Source of the DNA: Myxococcales bacterium
Lineage (GTDB): Bacteria; Myxococcota; UBA4151
NCBI GenBank assembly: GCA_002722845.1
Contig: PBND01000089.1
Location: 1 to 43,832, forward strand
Length of the DNA stretch: 43,832 nt
Direction: 5' to 3'
Under the pieces are notes generated by a model that searched no databases, had not been told where the DNA came from, and was given only the letters and a program-made list of their open reading frames with translations. The position numbers were made by a program, and so were the translations under genes. Below, piece by piece: positions 1 through 7,009 of this stretch (its first letter is position 1; each line of letters opens with the position of its first letter).

Positions 1-2
1 AA

Positions 3-599
3 GCGCTCGACAGGTCACCAAGTCCAGCACCCGCCCAAAACGAAGAAGCCAAGCCTGGAGCCCGTATCCGTTCTGGACATCTCGGCCGTGCACCCCGGAG
101 CCTGCCTAGCGAGGGTGATCAGGCACTGTTGAGCAAGGCCTCTGAAGGTTTCCGGTCAGCGCAAACGCGTATACCCACACCAAGGGTACAACCGCCTAGG
201 GCCCGACCGCCTAGGGCCCGGCCGCCCTCGGCTGGGCAAACCCGCATTTCGATGCCGACTCAGCGAACTCAGATCCCTGGCGGTATCGTATCATCCGGTC
301 GGACAGAACGACCTCAGCCCCGGCGAGACCAGATGCCCGCGCCGGCGGCTCCTCCCAAGGCGCCACAGCGCCGGCGGCCGCCGATCTCGAGCGACCGGAT
401 GCCTGGGCTGCCCAAAGCACGACCGCGTCCGTCCGTGCCAGCGGACCAGGCGTCGCCGCCAACTCCAACTCGTCCGAGTCGGCCGCCGGCGCCAGCGCCT
501 GCCGCAGCGCCGACCCCCGCCGAGCATGAACTCGACCAAACCCAAATGGTGCGACTCGACGAACTGAATACCGATCTCGGTTCACCCGACGACTATTGA
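3..599 (+). CDS. C-terminal part of a proline-rich protein (5' end outside window)
   Basis: The reading frame is open from the window edge to the TGA at 597-599, so only the last 198 residues are seen and the true start lies upstream; the TTG at 129 is probably just an internal Leu codon. The visible part has no folded domain. It is dominated by Pro, Arg, Ala and Ser, with short recurring threonine motifs (AQTRIPTP, GQTRISMP, QRTQIPG, DQTQMVRLDEL) and an acidic end (DLGSPDDY). Such tails in myxobacterial-type proteins are often disordered linkers after a signalling or FHA domain, but nothing here proves that. It lies 67 bases before dut on the same strand. Function unknown. Confidence 0.6.
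   Translation, partial: ALDRSPSPAPAQNEEAKPGARIRSGHLGRAPRSLPSEGDQALLSKASEGFRSAQTRIPTPRVQPPRARPPRARPPSAGQTRISMPTQRTQIPGGIVSSGRTERPQPRRDQMPAPAAPPKAPQRRRPPISSDRMPGLPKARPRPSVPADQASPPTPTRPSRPPAPAPAAAPTPAEHELDQTQMVRLDELNTDLGSPDDY
191..220 (+). repeat. 15-bp perfect tandem duplication in the proline-rich tail
   Basis: Positions 191-205 and 206-220 are identical (ACCGCCTAGGGCCCG twice). In frame this gives the doubled PPRAR segment. It looks like a recent in-frame slippage duplication within a disordered protein region. Confidence 0.85.
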
Positions 600-666
600 T
601 TCTTCCTTGCGTCGGCTCCGCCCTCGCGCGCAAAAGCGTAGGGCAGGGGACACGGGGACTTAGATC

Positions 667-1116
667 ATGGAAGTGAATATCCGGCTGGCGGAGTCGGCGG
701 GGGGCGACCCATCGTTCATGCCCGTCTACGCAAGTGGTCAAGCCGCGGGCGCAGACCTTCGGGCGGCCGTTGCTGAGACCGTGACCTTGGCCCCCGGCGA
801 CCGACTGCTGATTCCAACGGGAATCCATATGGCCTTACCACCGGGATTTGAGGGCCAGGTCCGCAGTCGGTCCGGTTTGGCCCTCCACCATGGGCTCTAT
901 CTACCCAACGCACCGGGAACGATCGATTCGGATTACCGAGGTGAAATCGGCGTCATTCTGCAAAATGGTGGTGACCATCCGGTTCAGATTGAACGGGGCG
1001 AGCGGATTGCTCAGTTGATTATCGCACCGGTGTTTCAGGCGGACTTCGTGCCCAGTGATCACTTGGCTGGCACCGGCCGGGGAGCGGGTGGTTTCGGAAG
1101 TACAGGTCGGGCATGA
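667..1116 (+). CDS. dut: dUTP diphosphatase (dUTPase)
   Basis: Hydrolyses dUTP to dUMP and pyrophosphate in the cytoplasm, keeping uracil out of DNA and supplying dUMP for thymidylate synthesis. At 149 residues it is the normal size of the trimeric family and all five motifs are present: AGADLRA (27-33), RSRSGLALHHG (66-76), PGTIDSDYRGEI (83-94) with catalytic Asp87 and the Tyr90 that stacks on the sugar, RGERIAQL (110-117), and the Gly-rich C-terminal RGAGGFGSTG (138-147). The ATG at 667 follows a GGGGA ribosome-binding sequence. The stop overlaps the next gene's ATG by four bases (ATGA), so the pseudokinase gene is probably translationally coupled to it. Nothing looks damaged. Confidence 0.97.
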   Translation: MEVNIRLAESAGGDPSFMPVYASGQAAGADLRAAVAETVTLAPGDRLLIPTGIHMALPPGFEGQVRSRSGLALHHGLYLPNAPGTIDSDYRGEIGVILQNGGDHPVQIERGERIAQLIIAPVFQADFVPSDHLAGTGRGAGGFGSTGRA

Positions 1117-3278
1117 ATCACCCCCTCGACACCCTGTTGCCCACGTCGCGGCGGATCGCAGATCGCTATGAGGTGATCCGCCCCTTGGGTGTCGGCGCAT
1201 TGGGTGTCAGCTACCTGTGTCGGGACCAAGACCTCCAGGAGTTGGTCTGCTTAAAACTCGCCTACCGCCATATGTTGATCGGCCGCCGAGATCGGCGTGC
1301 GTTCGATCAATGGCTGCGGTCCATGCGCACGGCGAATTCGCCACGGTTGGCCGCCTTACAGCGGAGTGGCAGTGATGCCGAGGTCGGGACGTTCTTCGTG
1401 TCGAGCGTTGTCGAAGGTACGCCCTTAGCGAAGGTCGTTGCGGAAGCCGACAGATCCTTCCTGGCTTCAGAGGTCCGTGAACTTCTCGCGGGAATTCAGC
1501 GGGGGCTGAACGATCTTGGTGAGTTGGGCCCCCACGGCGTCCTTCACCTGAACAATATTCTGCTGACCGATGGGGATCCAGTGCTCACCGATGCCGGCAG
1601 CTATTTGAGTGTGCCAAGTCGCCTTTTTGTCGACGCCCACCGGCGTCAGGGGACCCATATCTGGTTGGCACCGGAAGTGATGCGGGAGCGCCAGGATTTA
1701 GACGGCCGGACCGACATCTATTCTGTTTGCGCCATCGCTGCTCATCTTTTGACGGGTCGGCCGCCGGGTTTACAGCAGCGCAAGGAACTCGAGACCTTGC
1801 ATCCCGCACTGCAGGCGGCCTTGCGAGCGGGCCTCACCGATACGGCTGAGGATCGGGTCGCCTCCTTGCACGCATTGGAAGCCGCACTCGATACCGCAAT
1901 CCAGACCGAGCCAGATGCAGAAGAGTTCACCGAGCGGACGGAGCGGTCTGAGCTGAGTATTCGCCAGGAGGACTTGGTCGATATCTACGAGGTGAGCGAG
2001 GAGCCAGCGGCTGGACAAGCCCAACCCACGACCACCGAATCGGAGGTGTCGACAAGGAACGAGGCCCCCTCGACGGTGGAAGAGACGGGTATCGAATCCG
2101 TGACGGACCGATCCCCCATGGATGAAGAGGAAGTGTCTCTGAGCCATGGCGTGTTGCGGTCCATGCCGGAAGGGCCAGCCCAAATGCCCCGAGTTCAGCG
2201 CTCACTCACAGCACTGCAGTGGGTTCTTTTGGCTGTGATTGGCCTGGGCGCGCTGGTTGCCAGCTATCTCATTTTTCAGGGTCTCCTGACGCGGGGGCCA
2301 ACGGATCCTGCCGGGACCCATCGGACCGTTGCAAAGAGTCCCCAGCATGAGGGCGACAACCTGGAGTTGCCTGGCCCTAGTCCGGACCAGAACGTGATCA
2401 GGGCGCCTTCCAGTCTCACCAAACCGGACGCAGGTCCCTCGGCTCGCCCGGCCTTGGCGAGGCCTCTGCGTGATGCTGGTATCGCCCACCGTGTGATTCG
2501 GGTCGATGGGGGGGGCGGCACAAATCTGGAAGTTCTCGCGGAGCAGGCCCTGGAGAAAGTCAGCGGAGAGGAAGGCTTGGAGGGGCTCGAGTCACCACCA
2601 CCGCCAGCCTTGGAGATTCGCCCAGCCCCGGAACCTGCTACTCCCACACCGCCAGCCGCCAAAGCCCAAGAGCCCATCGCGGCGCCCCAGAAAAAAGTGG
2701 GGGGGCGGGCCATTTGCAGCCGAGGGATGGCCCTGATTCCTGGGGGGCCGTTTTCGGCTGGCTCCAATGTGTCGGCCGCTGTGCGAAGTTCCGGCGAGCG
2801 GCAACCGACTCAAGTCGCTGTGGGGGATTTCTGCATGGATCGCTACGAGTACCCCAATTATTTGCGAAGCCCCCCCCGAGGAAATTTCGGCGCGTTCCAG
2901 GCCAAGGCCATGTGCGAGGCGAAGGGGAAGCGTTTGTGTGCGGAAGACGAGTGGGAAAAGGCATGCAAAGGGCCGAGGGGGCATAGCTATGCCTACGGTC
3001 CGGGTTACGTGCCCGGTCGATGCAATACGGTGGATGAAGGCCATGGGAGTGCTGTCGCGCCCTTGAAGTATCCCAAGTGCCGAGCGGGCTATCGAACATT
3101 CGCCATGACCGGTAATCTCGCCGAGTGGGTTCAGGCCAAATCAGGCTTTGCCCTCAAAGGTGGCTCCTATGAAGAAGGACAGTCCTCGGCCCGGTGTGCT
3201 GCGAGAGCGCCGGCTCCAGCCAGTCGTCGACGGGCAGAATACGGGGTGCGTTGTTGTGCGGATCCGAGTTACGAGTAG
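1113..3278 (+). CDS. Pseudokinase-like membrane protein with C-terminal FGE/SUMF1-type domain
   Basis: A 721-residue protein in three parts. Residues about 17-270 follow the Ser/Thr kinase fold: glycine loop GVGALGVSY, ATP-site Lys48, DFG-equivalent Asp160 (DAG) and an APE motif (WLAPEV). However, the catalytic loop reads HGVLHLNNIL, so the HRD Asp is Val143 and the following Lys is His145; phosphotransfer is unlikely. After a variable acidic linker, one membrane helix spans about 369-391. A Pro/Ala-rich stretch leads to a formylglycine-generating-enzyme-type domain (about 540-717, starting MALIPGGPF and ending GVRCC). In that domain the two copper-binding cysteines of true FGE align with Glu688 and Ala693, so it is probably a binding or structural module. 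Inference: a membrane receptor or scaffold with a cytoplasmic pseudokinase and an external FGE-fold domain. It is coupled to dut by an ATGA overlap. Confidence 0.8.
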   Translation: MNHPLDTLLPTSRRIADRYEVIRPLGVGALGVSYLCRDQDLQELVCLKLAYRHMLIGRRDRRAFDQWLRSMRTANSPRLAALQRSGSDAEVGTFFVSSVVEGTPLAKVVAEADRSFLASEVRELLAGIQRGLNDLGELGPHGVLHLNNILLTDGDPVLTDAGSYLSVPSRLFVDAHRRQGTHIWLAPEVMRERQDLDGRTDIYSVCAIAAHLLTGRPPGLQQRKELETLHPALQAALRAGLTDTAEDRVASLHALEAALDTAIQTEPDAEEFTERTERSELSIRQEDLVDIYEVSEEPAAGQAQPTTTESEVSTRNEAPSTVEETGIESVTDRSPMDEEEVSLSHGVLRSMPEGPAQMPRVQRSLTALQWVLLAVIGLGALVASYLIFQGLLTRGPTDPAGTHRTVAKSPQHEGDNLELPGPSPDQNVIRAPSSLTKPDAGPSARPALARPLRDAGIAHRVIRVDGGGGTNLEVLAEQALEKVSGEEGLEGLESPPPPALEIRPAPEPATPTPPAAKAQEPIAAPQKKVGGRAICSRGMALIPGGPFSAGSNVSAAVRSSGERQPTQVAVGDFCMDRYEYPNYLRSPPRGNFGAFQAKAMCEAKGKRLCAEDEWEKACKGPRGHSYAYGPGYVPGRCNTVDEGHGSAVAPLKYPKCRAGYRTFAMTGNLAEWVQAKSGFALKGGSYEEGQSSARCAARAPAPASRRRAEYGVRCCADPSYE

Positions 3279-3281
3279 GTC

Positions 3282-4058
3282 ATGCTAGAGTTATGCGTTA
3301 GTCTGGTTTTGGTCTTGGATCCGGCGGCTCCGTTCGCCGCAGCAGCGACCGCAGCCGCAAAATCCCGTCCCTGCACGAAGGTGCTGACCATCACCGGGAG
3401 TGCCGAAGCGGACCGGGCCCAGGTCGGTGGCGTGAAAGAGCAAGCTGTCCTCGTCGCTTACGGGCCGGCTGCAGCCGTGGCGGTCGTGACCCGCTGGCCC
3501 GACCGGTCGGTGACTCTTGGCGGACTTGGACCGGCTAATTCGGTCCTTTTTGAAGCCCCACACCGGCGCGTCCTGCCCCTATCCCCAGAGGGGCATGTGG
3601 CAATCGCACTTGCGAATCGACTCTTACCCTCTCGAAAAGTTTGGTGCGTGCCTGTCTCTCCGGACATGGCCCGAGATCGGGTGGAGCGTAGCCGTTCGGC
3701 CCTGCGCCAGGCGGGCATGAGTCTCGTGCCCTACCGGGATGCGCCGCCCGCTGGCTGTGAGGGGCTCGTCGCCTGGTACGAGGGCCCCGCGACGACGGCT
3801 GATGGCTTTCAGACGCTGCTGCAGCAGGCCCATCGCTTGAAGTTGCCCGTGCTCGCTTTTTCGCCAGAACTCCTGGGACAAGGTACGGAGTTGGCTGTGG
3901 GCGTCCAGTTGGGCCTGTACTTGGGCCATCTTCTCGACGGGGGGTCGGTCCAGGAGGATTGGCTCCTGTGGGTTGATCCGGTCGGGGCCGCTCGCAAGGG
4001 GCTGGCTTGGCCAAAAACCTGGCCAAACGTACCTGTGCGGATTCAACCGCCGGAGTAG
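3282..4058 (+). CDS. Exported protein resembling ABC_sub_bind periplasmic binding proteins
   Basis: 258 residues starting three bases after the pseudokinase stop, so surely co-transcribed. The N-terminus (MLELCVSLVLVLDPAAPFAA) looks like a signal peptide. The remainder has alternating beta/alpha segments, and its second half (a segment with LKLPVLAFSPELLGQGTE, followed by a small-residue helix GVQLGLYLGHLL) resembles the end of the ABC_sub_bind family, where a substrate-choice strand is followed by a VxxG-type helix. No ABC permease or ATPase genes lie beside it, so a transport role is not supported; it may be a solitary periplasmic sensor or partner for the external domain of the preceding protein. 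The family assignment is tentative. Confidence 0.55.
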   Translation: MLELCVSLVLVLDPAAPFAAAATAAAKSRPCTKVLTITGSAEADRAQVGGVKEQAVLVAYGPAAAVAVVTRWPDRSVTLGGLGPANSVLFEAPHRRVLPLSPEGHVAIALANRLLPSRKVWCVPVSPDMARDRVERSRSALRQAGMSLVPYRDAPPAGCEGLVAWYEGPATTADGFQTLLQQAHRLKLPVLAFSPELLGQGTELAVGVQLGLYLGHLLDGGSVQEDWLLWVDPVGAARKGLAWPKTWPNVPVRIQPPE

Positions 4059-4062
4059 ATTG

Positions 4063-4734
4063 ATGGGTCGTATCTGCGTTCTTGGCGCTGCCATCTTCAT
4101 GGCTGCACCGGCTCAAGCCCACGCAGGCTTGGACGTCATGGGTGTGCACCTGGGGCAGAAGAAGCGGACTGCGTTACGGTGGGCCCGTAAGAAAACAGGC
4201 TGTCGGCCCATCAATCGCAAGTTGCGGAGCTTCTACGTCGCCGACGACCACAGCGTGGTGAGTCGTGGGCGGAAAGACCGCTCCGTGGCCGTGATGAACT
4301 GTCGGGATAAGCACTGGCGAGAGGCGAAGATTCGCGAATACCATTTCGTCCGGGGCCGCCTGGCTCGTATCGTGGTTCATCTGGACCCGGGCCTCGGTAG
4401 CAACCGGAGTGCCGGCGAGCCCTGGGTACCAAAGTATCATGAGATTAAGGCCGTCTTGACCGGCGTGCTTGGCGAGCCGGATGAGGTGGTCGAGCACGTG
4501 CCGAAGAGCTTTGCGGGTGACCCGGTCCGGGCCCTCGAGCAGCGGCGTGGAGGCTACTGGAGCCGCTGGGCTGAGCGATCCCGTCAGCGGGTGGATATGG
4601 GTTTGCGGTTAAGTGGAGACCGTAAGCAGCCGGGACGGGTGCTCTTTTACGTCGATATTCGGGGACGCAGTCAGATCAAGTCCCAGAAGAAGCGCCGGCG
4701 CAACCGATTGCGGCCTCGTTATAATCCCTATTGA
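4063..4734 (+). CDS. Small basic exported protein of unknown function
   Basis: The ATG at 4063 gives a 223-residue protein with a clean signal peptide (MGRICVLGAAIFMAAPAQAHA, cut about residue 21). The frame is open upstream, but starting earlier would bury the signal peptide and overlap the previous gene. The mature part is strongly basic, with two Cys (CRPI and NCRD contexts) that could form one disulfide, a central segment (VLTGVLGEPDEVVE) and an Arg/Lys-rich end (KSQKKRRRNRLRPRYNPY). I do not recognise a family. It follows the ABC_sub_bind-like gene after four bases. Its last seven bases overlap the end of the convergent aroA. Confidence 0.6.
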   Translation: MGRICVLGAAIFMAAPAQAHAGLDVMGVHLGQKKRTALRWARKKTGCRPINRKLRSFYVADDHSVVSRGRKDRSVAVMNCRDKHWREAKIREYHFVRGRLARIVVHLDPGLGSNRSAGEPWVPKYHEIKAVLTGVLGEPDEVVEHVPKSFAGDPVRALEQRRGGYWSRWAERSRQRVDMGLRLSGDRKQPGRVLFYVDIRGRSQIKSQKKRRRNRLRPRYNPY

Positions 4735-5930
4735 GATCGCCTGATGCCTAGGGATTGGTGAAATCCAGGCCAGCTGACATCCACCGCATCGGCACTATCT
4801 AACTGGAGCCCGCCTGGGACGGTGGCTGCCAGGGCGCAGAGCGCCATGTGGATCCGATGATCGCCGTAGCAGGGGATCTCGGCGCTTTGGGCCTGTCCGC
4901 CGACCACTGTGAGCTCGTCTCCGGTCACATGGACCTCAAGGCCACATCTGTGGAGCGCCTCAGCCATCACCGCGAGGCGGTCGCTCTATTTATGGCGGAT
5001 GCCAGGACTGCATTGGAGTCGCGTGGGACCTGGGCTGAGACTGGCGAGCACGGCCATCGGTGGCAGCAGGTCCGGTTGAGCCCTTAGATCCAAGTACGGA
5101 ACGGCCAATCGCTCACCGGGATGTATCGAGAGTCCATCGTCATGCCAACGCACGCTGGCGCCAAACTGCTCGAGAAACTGAGGGAGGGCCCGATCCGATT
5201 GTCGGGAGTGGCGTTGGAGGTTCGCTAGGCGCAGGGGTTGTCCCATGGCGATGGAGAAAGCCCCAGCCAAACCGGCTGCCGACCAGTCGCCCTCGATGGG
5301 GTAAAGCCCTCCTTGGGCCGTCTGGTTGCCAGGGATCTGGAAGCCATCGCTGGTTTTCTCGATCATCAAACCGAAATGGGCCGCCGCCTGCTGGGTCAAC
5401 TCGACATAACCCTGGGACGGCACCTCGCCGAGCAGCTGAATCCGGCTGTCTCCGGTGGCAAAGGGCAGGGCGAGCAGGAGGCTGGAAAGGAATTGGCTGG
5501 AGAGCTCCGCAGCGACGGAAAACAATCCGGGCTGGAGTGGTCCACGGATGCTGATGGGTAAGTGGTCGTCTCGGCTCTCGATCCAGACACCGGCTGCTTC
5601 GAGACTCCTGAGCAAGGAGGCATTCGTGCGTCGGGAGAGGGAAGCATCACCGACAAAATGGGTCGTTTCACCCAACAGCGCGGCCTGGCCTAAGAGGAAA
5701 CGCAGCGTCGTGCCTGAATTGCCACAGTCGATCGTGATCCCGTCGCCCAGGGCCGCCATGCCACGGTGGGTGGCTTCGGTATCCGCACAGTTCAAAAGCC
5801 CATCGAGCACGGGCGGATCAGGGCAGTGATGGGAAAGGATGAGGGCCCGGTGACTCAGGGACTTGCTACCGGGGACAGCCAGTGAGTCGGGTAGCTTCGA
5901 GGGAGCCTCGATACGCTGCAAAAGGCTCAT
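4728..5930 (-). pseudogene. aroA: 5-enolpyruvylshikimate-3-phosphate synthase interrupted by one in-frame amber codon
   Basis: The sixth shikimate-pathway enzyme, joining shikimate-3-phosphate and PEP; cytoplasmic. Read through the stop, the gene encodes 400 residues (family about 430) with nearly all signatures: PGSKSLSHRALIL with Lys23 and Arg28 (E. coli Lys22, Arg27), GNSGTTLRFL, SSQFLSSLLLALP, QPDLLPP with Asp287 (E. coli Asp313), and GDHRIHMALCALA near the end. Codon 315 (complement of 4986-4988) is TAG, in frame, between RHK and SDRLAVMAEAL. Ungapped spacing from Asp287 puts it exactly on the catalytic Glu341 of KE(T/S)DR. As written the product stops at 314 residues. There is no frameshift and no decay elsewhere, so this is a very recent nonsense mutation (one base from GAG) or a sequence error. 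The gene overlaps the upstream permease gene by four bases (ATGA). Confidence 0.85.
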
Positions 5931-6985
5931 AGTGACTCGACATGGACCGAGTCCCCTTCCGATGTGGAGTGGATCGCGCCAGGAAGCCTTCCTGCAAGAA
6001 TCTCGGCGGCCGGTCGCGTCGTCTCAAAGCGCGCGAGGATGATGCCCATAATCGCCGTCATCGGTGCGGCCATCAGCATGCCGACGGGACCCCAGATCAT
6101 GCCCCAAAAGATCAAAGCGAGGAGAATGCTCAGGGGGTGAAGGTCGAGGCCATCGCCCATCAGTTTCGGCTCGATGACGTTGCCGATCGTGAACTGGATC
6201 GATCCAGGAATCACGATGGCTGCGGCCACCATCAGTCCGCTCTCTAACTGAATCATCGCAATGGGTAGGGGCAGGAGGGTCGCGATGATGGAGCCAACGC
6301 TTGGAATGAAGTTCAGGAGGAAGGCCATAAAGCCGAAGACCATGGCGAGGTCGAGGCCAAAGAGTGCGAGGGTGCTGCCGACCAGGATGCCGGTGACTGC
6401 AGAGGTGATCACCTTGGTCGCCAGGTAGCGACGAATCTTCCGATCCATCTCCCCCCAAAGCCCCGAACGAACCTCTAGCGGCTGCCTTCCCAGAATCATG
6501 AAGACCGCAAACAACGCCACCAAGACCGAGGTGGTCAGGAAGTTCATGACACCGCCTACGGCGTCTTGCAGCAAAGGCAGGACAGGCAGTTCACGAATGC
6601 GATCGACGAAGTCCTTTTGACCGAGGTCGATGTTCCACCGTGTGAGCAGGCCGAGGACCCGATCGACCAATTGCAGTCCTTTTTCCTTGAAGGTGTCCAC
6701 GTTCTCCATCAGCCCGCCGATGGAGGTGATGAGGAGCAGCGTGAGCAAGGTGAGCAAGGATGCGATGACGAGAAAGGCTGCGAACAAAGCCACCCAACGA
6801 GGTGCCTTCAGGCCCAACTGCAGCCCATCGACTAAAGGGGCCACCAAATGGGTGAGAAACAGGGCGAGCATGAAAGGGACCATGACCGGCCGCGTCCAGT
6901 AGAGGGCGAAGGCCAGGCAGGTGGAAGCAATCACCAACAAGGAGACTGTCGTCAGGTTGCCTTGTTCGATCTGTCGTCCGCCCAT
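5927..6985 (-). CDS. AI-2E family transporter (UPF0118/PerM-type permease)
   Basis: A 352-residue inner-membrane protein with the family layout: two N-terminal helices, a helical pair near 65-90, a soluble amphipathic region (about 95-150), then four or five C-terminal helices. Diagnostic segments are NFIPSVGSIIATLLPLPIA and the end block with EPKLMGDGLDLHP followed by IFWGMIWGPVGMLMAAPMT. Family members have been linked to autoinducer-2 export, Na+/H+ antiport and salt tolerance, so the substrate here is unknown. It sits between the alpha-2-macroglobulin gene (24 bases upstream) and aroA (four-base overlap), in one minus-strand run. The long C-terminal tail after the last helix is ordinary. 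Confidence 0.88.
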   Translation of the reverse strand: MGGRQIEQGNLTTVSLLVIASTCLAFALYWTRPVMVPFMLALFLTHLVAPLVDGLQLGLKAPRWVALFAAFLVIASLLTLLTLLLITSIGGLMENVDTFKEKGLQLVDRVLGLLTRWNIDLGQKDFVDRIRELPVLPLLQDAVGGVMNFLTTSVLVALFAVFMILGRQPLEVRSGLWGEMDRKIRRYLATKVITSAVTGILVGSTLALFGLDLAMVFGFMAFLLNFIPSVGSIIATLLPLPIAMIQLESGLMVAAAIVIPGSIQFTIGNVIEPKLMGDGLDLHPLSILLALIFWGMIWGPVGMLMAAPMTAIMGIILARFETTRPAAEILAGRLPGAIHSTSEGDSVHVESL

Positions 6986-7009
6986 GGGCGGTGCTTAGCC
7001 TCTCGAGCC

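Noticed and set aside
601-666. Terminator between the proline-rich gene and dut
   Set aside because: A GCCCTCGC/GCGTAGGGC hairpin with a bulge is present, but no T-run follows it.
211-828. Open frame on the minus strand across the proline-rich tail and dut
   Set aside because: It runs antisense through the clear dUTPase gene, and its translation is low-complexity Arg/Ala-rich with no family signal.
2727-3266. Active sulfatase-modifying (formylglycine-generating) enzyme
   Set aside because: The two cysteines needed for copper and catalysis align with Glu688 and Ala693, and no sulfatase gene is nearby.
4986-4988. UAG recoded as a sense codon in this organism
   Set aside because: TAG is used as the normal final stop of several intact genes here (ending at 3278, 4058, 22630 and 26796), so genome-wide recoding is not supported.
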